64,000 nt of DNA from Alistipes senegalensis JC50 (GCF_025145645.1 NZ_CP102252.1:124001-188000), one strand, 5' to 3'; numbered from the stretch's first letter, positions 22,367-32,591 are shown. Program-made: numbers and translations. Notes: a model not told the origin generated them from the letters alone.

Positions 22367-25192
22367 ATGAAAAGATTGATGATGCTGGCCGTTGCGGCGT
22401 TCGCCGCCGCCGGGGCCGCAGCACAGATGAACCAGCCGATCCCCACGGACCCCGAGCTCCGCACCGGAAAGCTGGAGAACGGGATGACCTACTACATCCG
22501 TCACAACGAAAAGCCGAAGGGACAGGCCGATTTCTACATCCTGCACGACGTAGGAGCCATCCAGGAGAACGACTCCCAGCAGGGACTCGCCCACTTCCTC
22601 GAACACATGGCTTTCAACGGCACCAAGAACCTCCCGGGCAAGCAGCTCACGGAGTATCTGGAAACCGTGGGCGTGAAATTCGGCGCCAACCTCAACGCCG
22701 GAACCAGCTGGGACCAGACGATCTACAACATTTCGGACGTACCGACCTCGCGCGAAGGCATCATCGACTCGGCGCTGCTGATCCTGCACGACTGGTCGCA
22801 CTTCATCGCCCTGGAACCCAAAGAGATCGACTCCGAACGCGGCGTGATCATGGAGGAGCTCCGCACGCGCGACGGCGCATCGTGGCGTTCGACGATGAAG
22901 CTGCTGCAAGCGCTGGGCAAGGGCACGAAATACGAGCACCGCAACCTGATCGGCTACCTCGACGGACTGAAGAGTTTCCAGCATAAGGAGCTGGAGGATT
23001 TCTACGCCCAATGGTACCGTCCGGACTATCAGGCCGTCGTCGTCGTGGGCGACATCGACGTGGACGCCGTGGAGAACAAGATCAAGACGCTGATGGCCGA
23101 CATTCCGGCACCCGCCGCCGACGCTTCGCAGAAAGAGACCATCGTGGTCCCCGACAACGAGGAACCGATCGTGAGCATCTTCACCGACCCCGAAATGCAG
23201 GGCACGAAGGTGCAGCTCTTCATCAAGCGCCCGGCGCTCCCCGAGCAGCTGGCCAATACGGTCGTCGCCGAGGCCAACAACGTGATCGAAGCCTATATGA
23301 CGACCATGGAGAACGCCCGCCTGCAAGAGATCGCCATGCAGCCCGACGCACCGTTCCTCGGCGCCGGCATGGGCACGGGCGACGTGATCGGCATCATCCC
23401 GACGCTCAACGCCACGGTATTCGTTGCGATGACGCAGGACGGCAAGCTGGCCCGCGGCTTCGAGACGCTCTGCACCGAGCTGGAGAGGGTCCGCCGCCAC
23501 GGCTTCACGCAGGGTGAGTTCGAACGCGCCCAGGAGAACCTGATGCGCCAGGCCGAACGCACCTACGCCAACCGCAACGACCGCCGCAACGGCGAGTTCG
23601 TGCAGACCTTCCTGAACAATTACAGCAAGAACACCCCGATGCCCGACGCCGAGACCGAATGGCAGCTCGACAGCATGCTGATCAGGATGCTCAACGTCGA
23701 TGCCGTCAACGCCTTCGCCGCGCAGACCATCACCCCGAACAATCAGGTCATCATCGTCACCGCCCCCGAGAAGGAGGGGCTCGCGGCGCCGACCGCCGAG
23801 GAACTGCTCGCCATCCGCGACAAGGTGGCTGCCGGCGAAGTCGCCGCCTACGAAGACAATGTGGTCAAGGAGCCGCTGATTCCCGAAGGTACCGTTCTGA
23901 AAGGTTCGCCCGTCAAGAAGACGGCCGAGGACGCCGAACTCGGCACGACGGAATGGACGCTGGCCAACGGTGCGAAGGTCGTCGTGAAACACACGGATTT
24001 CAAGGCCGACGAGGTGCGCATGAGCGCCGTCGCCAAAGGCGGTCTGTCGGTGCTCTCCGACGGGGAGTTCTACATGGGCGAGATGATGCCCGCCGTGAAC
24101 TCGATGTCGGGCGTCGGCAAATTCCCGGCCACGGAGCTCAAGAAGCAGCTTTCTGGCAAAACGGCGTCGGTGCAGCCTTCGGTGGAGAACTACGCCAGCG
24201 CCATGAAGGGCGTCTGCTCGCCCAAGGACATCGAGACGATGCTCCAACTGCTCTACCTCAACTTCACGCAGCCGCGCTTCGACCGCAACGACTACGACAA
24301 CCTGATCAAGATGCTCCGCTCGCAGCTGGAGAACGCCCGCACGAACCCCGACTACCTGATGCAGGAGAAGGTGATCGACGTGACCTACGGCCACAATCCC
24401 CGCCGGCAGATGATCTCGAACGAGATCATCGACAAATTCGACTTCGAGCGGCTGCCCGCCGTCTACGCGAAACTCTACCCCGGCGCCAACGGATTCGTCT
24501 TCACGTTCGTGGGCAACATCGACCCCGAAACGCTGAAACCCCTCGCGGAGAAGTACATCGGTTCGATCCCCGCCGCCAGGAAGCCCCTGAATTACGTCGA
24601 TGACAAGGTAGAACCCGTCAAAGGCGAGGTTGCGGAGGAGTTCACCGCCCCGATGCAGCAGCCGAAGGTGTCGGTGGTTTACTACTTCTCGGGCAAGATG
24701 CCCTACACGTTCAAGGACAAGGTGGCCCTGACGTTCCTCACTCAGGCGCTCGATTCGCGCTACCTGATCTCGATCCGCGAGGAGAAGGGCGGCACTTACG
24801 GCGTAAGCGTCCAGGGCTCGACGGAATACATCCCCCGCGAGGCCTACGACATGACCATCTCGTTCGACACCAACGAGGAGATGGCCGACGAGCTGTGCGA
24901 AATCGTGATGAAAGAGATCGAGGAGATCGCCGCGAACGGCCCCAGAAGCGAGGACATCGAGAAAACCCGCGAGTTCATGCTCAAAAGCTGGAAAAACAGT
25001 CTGGAGATGAATTCGGGATGGATGAACTACATCCAGGCCAAATACGGCTCGGGGCTGGACTACGTCGGCCAATACGAGCAGGCCGTCCGCAACCTCACGA
25101 ATGCCGACGTGCAGGCCCTCGCCAAAAAGCTCCTCGCCGACGGCAACCTCGTGAAAGTCATCATGCGTCCGGCAAAGGAAAAGGAAAAATAG
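22367..25192 (+). CDS. M16 family zinc metallopeptidase, exported
   Basis: A 941-residue pitrilysin-type peptidase with a signal peptide (MKRLMMLAVAAFAAAGAAAQ). The inverted zinc motif HxxEH is present as HFLEH at 76-80, with the downstream acidic ligand in a GVIMEELRTR segment near 157. The protein has the usual two tandem halves. The second half (from about 520) lacks HxxEH but keeps the late R/Y pocket motif EKGGTYGVSVQGS near 806. It probably degrades peptides in the periplasm. The longer frame upstream (from 22289) overlaps the regulator gene and is rejected. Confidence 0.9.
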   Translation: MKRLMMLAVAAFAAAGAAAQMNQPIPTDPELRTGKLENGMTYYIRHNEKPKGQADFYILHDVGAIQENDSQQGLAHFLEHMAFNGTKNLPGKQLTEYLETVGVKFGANLNAGTSWDQTIYNISDVPTSREGIIDSALLILHDWSHFIALEPKEIDSERGVIMEELRTRDGASWRSTMKLLQALGKGTKYEHRNLIGYLDGLKSFQHKELEDFYAQWYRPDYQAVVVVGDIDVDAVENKIKTLMADIPAPAADASQKETIVVPDNEEPIVSIFTDPEMQGTKVQLFIKRPALPEQLANTVVAEANNVIEAYMTTMENARLQEIAMQPDAPFLGAGMGTGDVIGIIPTLNATVFVAMTQDGKLARGFETLCTELERVRRHGFTQGEFERAQENLMRQAERTYANRNDRRNGEFVQTFLNNYSKNTPMPDAETEWQLDSMLIRMLNVDAVNAFAAQTITPNNQVIIVTAPEKEGLAAPTAEELLAIRDKVAAGEVAAYEDNVVKEPLIPEGTVLKGSPVKKTAEDAELGTTEWTLANGAKVVVKHTDFKADEVRMSAVAKGGLSVLSDGEFYMGEMMPAVNSMSGVGKFPATELKKQLSGKTASVQPSVENYASAMKGVCSPKDIETMLQLLYLNFTQPRFDRNDYDNLIKMLRSQLENARTNPDYLMQEKVIDVTYGHNPRRQMISNEIIDKFDFERLPAVYAKLYPGANGFVFTFVGNIDPETLKPLAEKYIGSIPAARKPLNYVDDKVEPVKGEVAEEFTAPMQQPKVSVVYYFSGKMPYTFKDKVALTFLTQALDSRYLISIREEKGGTYGVSVQGSTEYIPREAYDMTISFDTNEEMADELCEIVMKEIEEIAANGPRSEDIEKTREFMLKSWKNSLEMNSGWMNYIQAKYGSGLDYVGQYEQAVRNLTNADVQALAKKLLADGNLVKVIMRPAKEKEK

Positions 25193-25212
25193 AACAATAT
25201 TTCAAACCGATC

Positions 25213-25243
25213 AGAGAAGGCAGCCCCGAAAGGCTGCCTTCTC
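25213..25243 (+). terminator. Terminator-like hairpin after M16 gene
   Basis: A 12-bp stem (25213-25224 with 25232-25243) follows the peptidase stop. The T-run is poor, so termination strength is uncertain. Confidence 0.6.
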
Positions 25244-25305
25244 CGTTAGCCGGAATAGCCGAAAATGGTTAACTTTGTCAACCGAAACAACCAACACGCT
25301 TTATC

Positions 25306-27369
25306 ATGCAAAAAAGTATCCGGCTGGTCTCCGGCCTCTACATCAAGCTCGCGCTGCTGACGGCGGCCGTCGGCTTCGTGCTGCGCATCGTACTCCTGTT
25401 CAACGCCCAGACGACATCGCTGGACTTCTCGTTCGGCGAATGGCTCGAAATATTCCTGTTCGGGGCCGTGAACGACCTCTGCGCCGCGACCGTGGGCTTC
25501 GTCTTCCTGTGGCTCTTCATGCTGAGCGTCTCGCGCACCAAGTACACGAAGCCGTGGGGCTGGATCATCCTCGCCCTGCTCGCGGCGGCATTCTGCTACG
25601 TCGCGTTCTTCAACACGATCTTCGACGAATACGGAAGCGTCGCACCCCGGATCGCCACGTGCGTCCTGGGCTACTGGGCCGGCAGCTTCGCCCTGCGGCT
25701 CTTCCTGCCCGAGGGATTCCGCAACCACTGGACTACGGTGTGGTTCGCGCTCTTCGTCGTCCTTTACGTGGGCGCCATCGTCTTCAACGGCATCAGCGAA
25801 TATTTCTTCTGGAACGAATTCGGCGTCCGCTACAACTTCATCGCCGTCGATTATCTGGTCTACACCAACGAGGTGGTGGGCAACATCATGGAGTCCTATC
25901 CGGTCGTCCCGATGACGCTCGGCATCGTCGTCGTCACGCTGCTCATCACGTGGTACCTCTTCCGCCGCGACCTCGTACAGGCCGAATACCTCAAAGGATG
26001 GCGGTGGAAAGCCGTCGTCGCCCCGGCCTACATCGCGGCGCTGTTCGCGGCGATCGGCCTGCTGAACTTCAACACCCGCTTTCAGGACAGCGGAAACGTC
26101 TACGTCAACGAACTGCAAGCCAACGGGCTCTACAAGTTCTACGACGCCTTTGTCAAGAACTCCCTCGACTACGAACAATTCTACATCACGCGTCCCGAAG
26201 CCGAGGCCGAAGCCTTCGTCCACGGCGTTTACGGCAGTACGGGCGACAACCTGCACGCGGTAAGCGCCGGGGGGGGGTCGGAAATCCGCCGCAACATCGT
26301 GCTCGTCACCATCGAGAGCATGAGCGCCTCGTACATGGAGCGTTTCGGCAACACGGAGTCGATCACGCCGGTCCTCGACTCGCTCTACCGGCTGGGCATG
26401 GCCTTCGACCGCGTCTACGCCACGGGCAACCGCACGGTGCGCGGACTGGAGGCCGTGACGCTGTCGCTCCCGCCCTGCCCCGGGCAGAGCATCATCAAAC
26501 GCCCGAACAATGCCGGAATGCACTCCACGGGAGCCCTGCTGCGTGAAAAAGGCTACAACGTGACCTATTTCTACGGCGGCAACAGCTATTTCGACAACAT
26601 GGAGACCTTCTTCTCGGGCAACGGATACGACATCGTGGACCAGAAGAGCTATTCGCCCGAAGAGATCACCTTCGCCAACATCTGGGGCGTCTGCGACGAG
26701 GATGCCTACCGGAAAGTGATCCGCACCCTCGGCGAGCAGTCGCAGGACGGGAAGCCTTTCTTCGCCCACGTCATGACCGTCAGCAACCACCGCCCCTTCA
26801 CCTACCCCGCCGGGAAGATCCGCATCCCCAACGACTCGAAGACCCGCGCGGGCGGCGTGCTCTACACCGACTACGCCCTGGGGCAGTTTCTGGCCGAAGC
26901 GTCGAAACAGCCGTGGTTCGACAATACGATCTTCCTCATCACCGCCGACCACTGCGCGTCGAGCGCGGGCCGCACCGAAATCCCGCTGCACAAATACCAC
27001 ATTCCGGCGCTGATCTTCGCCCCGGGATTCGTGGCCCCGCAGCAGATCGAGGGGATCGTTTCGCAGATCGACCTGATGCCCACCCTGCTGTCGCTGCTCG
27101 ACATGGATTACGATTCGCATTTCTACGGCCGCAGCATCTTCGATCCCGATTACGTCAACCGGGCCTTCATCGCCACCTATCAAGACCTGGGCTATCTCGA
27201 AGGCGACACGTTCACCATCCTGTCGCCCGTGCGCCGCTACGAGCAATACCGCGTGGTGCCCACCGAGGAGAATCCCCACAACCTCGAACCCGCCGCGCAG
27301 ACCGACACGACGCAGCTCGACCGGGCCGTCTACTACTACCAGACCTCCTGCAAATGGCACAAGCGCTGA
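25306..27369 (+). CDS. LTA synthase-like sulfatase-fold phosphotransferase
   Basis: A 687-residue protein with five N-terminal membrane helices (about 8-28, 45-68, 77-97, 140-165, 205-230). An extracytoplasmic alkaline-phosphatase-fold domain runs from about 328. RNIVLVTIESMSASYMERF supplies the first metal Glu, ATGNRTVRGLEAV near 373-385 the nucleophile Thr, and ITADHCASS near 545 later metal ligands. Gram-negative relatives transfer phosphoglycerol or phosphoethanolamine to glycans or lipids; the acceptor here is unknown. A G9 run in the linker joins the two domains. It stands alone before a strong terminator. Confidence 0.88.
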   Translation: MQKSIRLVSGLYIKLALLTAAVGFVLRIVLLFNAQTTSLDFSFGEWLEIFLFGAVNDLCAATVGFVFLWLFMLSVSRTKYTKPWGWIILALLAAAFCYVAFFNTIFDEYGSVAPRIATCVLGYWAGSFALRLFLPEGFRNHWTTVWFALFVVLYVGAIVFNGISEYFFWNEFGVRYNFIAVDYLVYTNEVVGNIMESYPVVPMTLGIVVVTLLITWYLFRRDLVQAEYLKGWRWKAVVAPAYIAALFAAIGLLNFNTRFQDSGNVYVNELQANGLYKFYDAFVKNSLDYEQFYITRPEAEAEAFVHGVYGSTGDNLHAVSAGGGSEIRRNIVLVTIESMSASYMERFGNTESITPVLDSLYRLGMAFDRVYATGNRTVRGLEAVTLSLPPCPGQSIIKRPNNAGMHSTGALLREKGYNVTYFYGGNSYFDNMETFFSGNGYDIVDQKSYSPEEITFANIWGVCDEDAYRKVIRTLGEQSQDGKPFFAHVMTVSNHRPFTYPAGKIRIPNDSKTRAGGVLYTDYALGQFLAEASKQPWFDNTIFLITADHCASSAGRTEIPLHKYHIPALIFAPGFVAPQQIEGIVSQIDLMPTLLSLLDMDYDSHFYGRSIFDPDYVNRAFIATYQDLGYLEGDTFTILSPVRRYEQYRVVPTEENPHNLEPAAQTDTTQLDRAVYYYQTSCKWHKR
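26269..26277 (+). repeat. G9 homopolymer inside the LTA synthase-like gene
   Basis: Nine G encode three glycines (about residues 322-324) exactly between the membrane and catalytic domains. It is the second G9 in a surface-glycan gene in this window. Confidence 0.9.
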
Positions 27370-27390
27370 GGCGCCACCCATACCTGCACG

Positions 27391-27432
27391 AAAAAACTGC
27401 GGTCCTCCGAAGCTGGAGGACCGCAGTTTTTT
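27391..27432. terminator. Strong bidirectional terminator
   Basis: An 18-bp inverted repeat (27391-27408 with 27415-27432) with A6 and T6 ends lies between the converging LTA synthase-like and DUF5689 genes. Confidence 0.9.
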
Positions 27433-27449
27433 CAGAATCCACGACGGGA

Positions 27450-28673
27450 TCATTCGCCCGTATAGTCGTCGCCGCCGTTCTTCACGGGAGGATCGTAGGA
27501 CGACGCCGGCGTCATCCGCTCGATCTGCGCCTCCGTCAGCAGGTCCTCCGTCTTGAAGGCGAGGTCCTCGATACGGCTCACCGAAATCTGATACTGGGCG
27601 TAGTTCCACTGCGTGCCGTAAACACCGTAGATGCCGAGCACGTCGCCCACGGCCCCGTCCTTCGGAATGGGCTTCATGGCGAACTGCGAATAACCGCTCG
27701 TGCGAACTCCGTAGATGCCCGCTTCAGCCGTAGACGTGGCGGCGTCGTTGTAGGAGATCAGCACCGAAGCATAGAGGCGCACGTTGTCCCGGTTATAGGC
27801 CCAACGGTACCACGCACCGAAACGGGGCGTCCCCCAGTCGGTCACGATCCAGCTCGGATAGGGATTCTCGCTCGAACTGGACGAGGTGCCGCTTTTGAGA
27901 GGCGGATTGGTCACCCCGTCCTGATTCGGATAGCCCGCATAGCGGACCTTGATCCCCTTGAATCGCACCAGACGCCCCAACTGATCCTCACCCAGCGAGG
28001 TGTAGTTCGAAGCGTCCACCTCAAGGATGTCCGAGGCTTCCAGCGGCACGTACTCCCCGGCGAAGACATTCAGCTTGGCGACCCGCGGATTGTCGAGGTT
28101 CGAGTTGGCGTAGTACTTGTGCGTGCCGGCCGTGTTGATGCCGTCCGACGGAGCGCCGCCGATCGAAAGCATCATGCGGTAGTTGCCCAGATAGAGGCCG
28201 TCGAGGCGCACATAGACCCACTGGCTCTTCATGTTGTCCAGATCGAGCAGGTAATCGAGGTAAAGACCGTTGTAGAGCTTGAGCTCGATGGCGGCCGTAC
28301 CGTCGTAGATGTAGAGCGACTTGTAGATGTTGCCCTGACGGTCGCTGCTGATGACCTTGCCCTTGATATACTTATCGGAAGCATCGGGACGGCCTTTGAG
28401 GCTGATGAACTGCGCCTCGTCGGGCGTGAGATCGCCGAATTTCAGCGTCTTGGTATTCTCCCAGCCGTTGTTGTTCGTACCCGTGCCGGAAATGCCGCCG
28501 AAAGCCTCCGTAAACCAGCCCTTGACCGTCTTGATCGAGACCTGTTGCAGCCCCAGCTGCGCCATGTCGTCGTCGGTGTAGAGCTTCCGCGGCCCCGGGG
28601 TATCGAAATCGTTGTAGCATCCTGCGGCCAGAACGCCGACAAGAAATGCAAATGCTATTTTAAGACTTTTCAT
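27450..28673 (-). CDS. DUF5689 lipoprotein
   Basis: A 407-residue predicted lipoprotein (lipobox LVGVLAAGC, Cys at 19). The body matches DUF5689: beta-rich segments with ISSDRQGNIYKSLYIYDGTAA near 110-130, then GLYLGNYRMMLSIGG and a long OB-like second half. It is the last gene of an operon after a TonB-dependent receptor (18-nt gap), in the position a SusD protein would occupy in a sugar locus. No SusD motif is present. Ligand unknown; an outer-membrane surface binder working with the receptor is inferred from position. Confidence 0.78.
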   Translation of the reverse strand: MKSLKIAFAFLVGVLAAGCYNDFDTPGPRKLYTDDDMAQLGLQQVSIKTVKGWFTEAFGGISGTGTNNNGWENTKTLKFGDLTPDEAQFISLKGRPDASDKYIKGKVISSDRQGNIYKSLYIYDGTAAIELKLYNGLYLDYLLDLDNMKSQWVYVRLDGLYLGNYRMMLSIGGAPSDGINTAGTHKYYANSNLDNPRVAKLNVFAGEYVPLEASDILEVDASNYTSLGEDQLGRLVRFKGIKVRYAGYPNQDGVTNPPLKSGTSSSSSENPYPSWIVTDWGTPRFGAWYRWAYNRDNVRLYASVLISYNDAATSTAEAGIYGVRTSGYSQFAMKPIPKDGAVGDVLGIYGVYGTQWNYAQYQISVSRIEDLAFKTEDLLTEAQIERMTPASSYDPPVKNGGDDYTGE

Positions 28674-28691
28674 AATATAATCTCTTCTCGG

Positions 28692-31538
28692 TTAGAAACG
28701 GAAATAGACGTTCAGGTAATAGGTCGTACCGAACAGGTAGAAATACTTCGAGGGGAAGCGACCGTAGATGTAATCGCCGCCCTCGCCGCGCACCTTGCTC
28801 ATGCGCATCTGCTCGTAGCCGCCCGTGCGGATGTCCTGATCGTTGAGGATGTTCTTCACCTCGAGGCTGAATCCCAGCATGTAGTTGCGGTGGATATACC
28901 AGTTCTTGCCCACGTTGGCGCTGAGGGTGTAATACCCGCCGAACTTCTCCTGATTGCGGATCTTCTTCACCGAAGCGATGGCCTGCGCCAGCGTTTCGAC
29001 GTTCGGTTCGGGCTTCGACACCTCGGCGATGATCTGGTTGGTGTAGTACTCCGTAGCCGTTGCCGTGCGGTAAAGCGGGTTCATCGAGAGGTAGAGATCG
29101 TCGTAGTAGTTGAAATTCACGCCGGCGAACCAGTTGCGGGGTCCGCGGTAGTCGAGACCGACGTTGATGGCCAGCTGCGGCGAGCTTTCCACATGGAAGC
29201 CGTCCCAGTTGACCTTATCCTTCAACACGATTTTGTCCATGTTGTCCACCGTCTGCACGAAGTTGGGGTTCGACGTGTAGGTGTACTCGCCCCAGCTCAC
29301 GGCGCCGACGACCGAAAGCCCCTGCCATACCGGAACCGAAAGGCCCAGTTCCACGCCGTAGTGCTCCTTATCGATGCCGCTCATGGCGAAGTTGGTGAAC
29401 GAACTGCGGGTATCGTCGTAGAACGAGATGACCTTCGACTGGTCGGTGATCGTCGTGTAGTATCCCGAAAGACGCGCCTTGATGTAGGGCAGATTGAGGT
29501 TGTAGGTGAGGTCTACGCCGAACACCTTCTCAGCCTTCAGGCCCGGAGTGGTCGTGTTGCGCGTGCGCGGCGACACGAATGCCGTGGCGAACTTCGGAGC
29601 CTGCTGCAAGTAAACCGCATTGGCTTCGAGCGAATGGGCGCCCGAGAACTTGTAGCCCAGCGAGAGTTTGCCCTCGTAGGTCAGGTAGTCGAGCTTCTTC
29701 GAGTCGCCTTTCGAATTGTTGGGGAACAGACCCTTGCGCCACATACCCTCGCGGTACATCTGCGAATAGCCGACCGATCCGGCGACACCCAGCGAGAAAC
29801 CGCCGATGCCCCACGTATAGTTGGCCCAGGCATTGGTTTCGAGCAGGTGCGCCCGGTAGTAGTAGCCGTATTTGTCGCCGACGCGGGCAATGCGGGCGTG
29901 ACCCGTAGCCCAGTAGTAATCCAGATCGTTCTGGTAAGCCTCGGTGCTGGCCATGTCGCGCTCGGCGAACTTGTCGATGTCGTACCAGTAGTCGCCGCCC
30001 AGCAGGTCCTTGACCTCCGAATAGTAATTCGTGCGGTTGACGCGCAGGTTGGCGCCGCCGACGATGCGCATGTTGTTGCGCATGTTATGCTGCATGTTGA
30101 CCGCCAGGTTGTAGTCCAGCTGGTCGGTGTGACGCTCCTCGATCATGTAGTTCGAACGGTACTGGTTGCCCATCAGTTTGGACAGCACGGGGTCCGTATC
30201 TATGTATTGGTTCTTGTGGAAGAAATCGTCGTAGTCGAGCATACCGTCCCATACGCCGGCCGCCATGATGGCATCCTGCAAATAGAAATAGATCGTCTGA
30301 TCGGTGGTGATGCCCGGCACGATCTGCGTGCCGTCCGATGAAGGCATGTAGCGGTAGTAATCGCCGCGGGGGTCCGCACCGCCGTTCCACGTCAGCGCCG
30401 AATAGCCGTTCTTACCGAAACGCAGCGCCGTGGCGGCGTTCAGGCGCGTGTTCTCCGACATGTCCCACGTGTAGTTCAGCATCACGATCGGTTCGTGGGT
30501 GTTGCGCACGCGCGAGTTGCGGAGCTTGCCGGCCTGATAACCCACGTTGGGATTGTAGTAGTTGTTGCCGAACAGGCGGTAAGCCTCGTCGGTCGATGCC
30601 TGCTGGGCTCCGCGCTCCGAAGGCGACGCCATCAGCGTAAGGCCCAGACGGTGGTTGTCGCCGAAGAGCTTCTCGGCCGAAGCGAAGTAGGAATAGGAGT
30701 TGTAATAAACGCCGTCCACATAGCCGTTGCCGCCCTGACGGGTACCCACCGAGAAGGCATACGACCAGCCGTTGTCCAGCTGTCCCGAACCGTAGGAGAC
30801 CATCGCCCGGAAACGGTACATCTGGTTGCCGTTCGACACGCTGACCCGGAAGCCCTTGCGCATCTGCGAAGCGCGGGCGTTGACGTTGGTCATGCCGCCG
30901 ATGCCGCCGATGCCGAAGTCAGCAGCTTCGAGACCCGTGTAATTCTCCTGATTGCGCGTGGCGTCGTTCAGACCGCTCCACAACGACCAGGGGCCGTAGC
31001 CGGTCATGGCGTCGTTGAAGCGGATGCCGTTCAGGTAGATGTCCGAATACTGCGAATCGTAGCCGCGGACGTTGAAGCGCATTTCGCTGAAACGATACGA
31101 CGCAATGTTGTTGAACAGGTCCTTCGACGACGAGAGCGACGAGGGCAGCGCCTGCGTGTCCGACGACGAGGAGTCGTTGTCGAACTCGGCGAAGATCGCG
31201 TCGTCCAGCACACCGCCGGCAGGACCCGTCGGAACGATGATGACCTGCCGGAGATCCTTCACGTTCCGGTTGTCCACGCGGACCATCAGGTCGAGCGGCT
31301 CGAACTCGGGAGTTGCAAACGACAGCGTGTAGTCACCCTTGGGGAGGTTCTCGATAACGAAATTGCCGTCTTTGTCGGTCATGACCGTCAGTCCCAGACT
31401 TTCGATCTTCACCCGTACGTTGCTCAGTGCCACGCGGCCGTTGCGCGAGACCACCTTGCCGCGGATGCCTCCGTCCTGCGCATAGGACGTGAAGGTCACG
31501 GCGGCGAGCATCAGAATAAGTAAAATTTTGAGTTTCAT
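28692..31538 (-). CDS. TonB-dependent receptor with CarboxypepD_reg-like domain
   Basis: A 948-residue outer-membrane transporter. After the signal peptide (MKLKILLILMLAAVTFTSYAQ) there is a CarboxypepD_reg-like domain (about 25-100, GKVVSRNGRVALSNVRVKI). A plug domain follows (about 140-235, with VRGYDSQYSDIYLNGIRFND) and then a 22-strand-size barrel ending in YLNVYFRF with terminal Phe. It imports a large or scarce ligand using TonB energy. It sits between a secreted endonuclease/phosphatase and a DUF5689 lipoprotein, 18 nt from each, so all are one operon. This context, not the sequence itself, suggests a nucleic-acid-derived ligand. Confidence 0.9.
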   Translation of the reverse strand: MKLKILLILMLAAVTFTSYAQDGGIRGKVVSRNGRVALSNVRVKIESLGLTVMTDKDGNFVIENLPKGDYTLSFATPEFEPLDLMVRVDNRNVKDLRQVIIVPTGPAGGVLDDAIFAEFDNDSSSSDTQALPSSLSSSKDLFNNIASYRFSEMRFNVRGYDSQYSDIYLNGIRFNDAMTGYGPWSLWSGLNDATRNQENYTGLEAADFGIGGIGGMTNVNARASQMRKGFRVSVSNGNQMYRFRAMVSYGSGQLDNGWSYAFSVGTRQGGNGYVDGVYYNSYSYFASAEKLFGDNHRLGLTLMASPSERGAQQASTDEAYRLFGNNYYNPNVGYQAGKLRNSRVRNTHEPIVMLNYTWDMSENTRLNAATALRFGKNGYSALTWNGGADPRGDYYRYMPSSDGTQIVPGITTDQTIYFYLQDAIMAAGVWDGMLDYDDFFHKNQYIDTDPVLSKLMGNQYRSNYMIEERHTDQLDYNLAVNMQHNMRNNMRIVGGANLRVNRTNYYSEVKDLLGGDYWYDIDKFAERDMASTEAYQNDLDYYWATGHARIARVGDKYGYYYRAHLLETNAWANYTWGIGGFSLGVAGSVGYSQMYREGMWRKGLFPNNSKGDSKKLDYLTYEGKLSLGYKFSGAHSLEANAVYLQQAPKFATAFVSPRTRNTTTPGLKAEKVFGVDLTYNLNLPYIKARLSGYYTTITDQSKVISFYDDTRSSFTNFAMSGIDKEHYGVELGLSVPVWQGLSVVGAVSWGEYTYTSNPNFVQTVDNMDKIVLKDKVNWDGFHVESSPQLAINVGLDYRGPRNWFAGVNFNYYDDLYLSMNPLYRTATATEYYTNQIIAEVSKPEPNVETLAQAIASVKKIRNQEKFGGYYTLSANVGKNWYIHRNYMLGFSLEVKNILNDQDIRTGGYEQMRMSKVRGEGGDYIYGRFPSKYFYLFGTTYYLNVYFRF

Positions 31539-31556
31539 ACAAATATTTTAGCGTGT

Positions 31557-32591
31557 TTATTTGGCAATGTAGATATAGACCGGGAAGTGGTCGCTGAAAC
31601 CGCCCTGAAAGTCGTTGCCGACGAACGTGCGCAGCGGATAACCCTTGTACTGGCCCTCCTTCTGGATCATGTAGGGACGACGGAAAATGCCCCCGTAGAA
31701 TTTCGACTTGCCGACGGGCTGGATTTTCAGTTCGCCGGTGGAGCCCGTCGCCAGGTTCTCCGAAACGACGATGTTGTCGAACAGATTCCACGCATCGCGG
31801 TAGGCCAGCGTGCCGTAACCGGCTTTCAGCAGGGCGATGAAGGGATTGAACATGTCGCCCTCCTTCACGTCCTTGATCTTGCCCTTGGCGCTCAGCCCCT
31901 CCACGACGCTGGCGTCCGTGGCGTCGTCGTTCAGGTCGCCCATCACGACCACCTTCGTAGCCGGATTGGCCGCCATCACCGAATCGACGATGTGCTTCAC
32001 TTGGCTGGCCGCAGCCAGACGCTTGGGGTCCGAAGCCTCCTTGCCGCCCAGCCGCGAGGGCCAGTGGCTCACGAGGAAGAAGAACGGCTCGTTCTCGATC
32101 GTGCCCCACATCGTGACGAAATCGCGCGTCTTGAAGTTCGGCATTTCGGGCATTTTGAACGGAATAGCCGCGCTGCCTTCGAGTTTGAAAACGTCGGGAC
32201 GGTAGTAGAACCCAACGTCCACGCCGCGGGCATCGGGCGAGTCGTAATGCACGATGCGATAGTTGCCGTGCGCGAGTTTCGGCTGTGCGATCACATCCTC
32301 CATCACCGAGCGGTTCTCGATCTCCGAGACGCCGATCACGACGGGAAAATCCTTGTCCTCGGCGGCGATGTCGAACAACACCCGTTCGAGGTTTCCGATC
32401 TTCTTGGTGTACTTGGCCGTGTTCCACTTCTTGGGTCCTTCGGGCGTGAACTCCTCGTCCAGCACCCCCGGTTCGTTGATGGTGTCGAACAGGTTCTCGA
32501 AGTTGTAGAAGACCACTTTATAGGGCTTCTGCGCAAAGCATGCCGCCACGATGAGGGAGGCAAACAGTCCTGTCAAAAGGATTTTCTTCAT
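31557..32591 (-). CDS. Secreted endonuclease/exonuclease/phosphatase family protein
   Basis: A 344-residue EEP-superfamily enzyme. The leader MKKILLTGLFASLIVAAC ends in a possible lipobox, so lipid anchoring is likely. Catalytic motifs are in order: FYNFENLFD near 28-36, the metal Glu in IGVSEIENRS, VVMGDLNDDATD with the Asp/Asn pair, and the final FSDHFPVYI with the catalytic His. The fold covers nucleases and phosphodiesterases, so DNA, RNA or a phospho-compound could be the substrate. The ATG at 32591 is chosen over 32603 from the signal peptide. It follows the endonuclease gene by 24 nt. Confidence 0.87.
   Translation of the reverse strand: MKKILLTGLFASLIVAACFAQKPYKVVFYNFENLFDTINEPGVLDEEFTPEGPKKWNTAKYTKKIGNLERVLFDIAAEDKDFPVVIGVSEIENRSVMEDVIAQPKLAHGNYRIVHYDSPDARGVDVGFYYRPDVFKLEGSAAIPFKMPEMPNFKTRDFVTMWGTIENEPFFFLVSHWPSRLGGKEASDPKRLAAASQVKHIVDSVMAANPATKVVVMGDLNDDATDASVVEGLSAKGKIKDVKEGDMFNPFIALLKAGYGTLAYRDAWNLFDNIVVSENLATGSTGELKIQPVGKSKFYGGIFRRPYMIQKEGQYKGYPLRTFVGNDFQGGFSDHFPVYIYIAK

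Noticed and set aside
22346..25072. A 908-codon open frame opposite the M16 peptidase
   Set aside because: Low-complexity His/Val/Leu-rich translation typical of a mirror frame; the plus-strand gene has the HFLEH zinc site.
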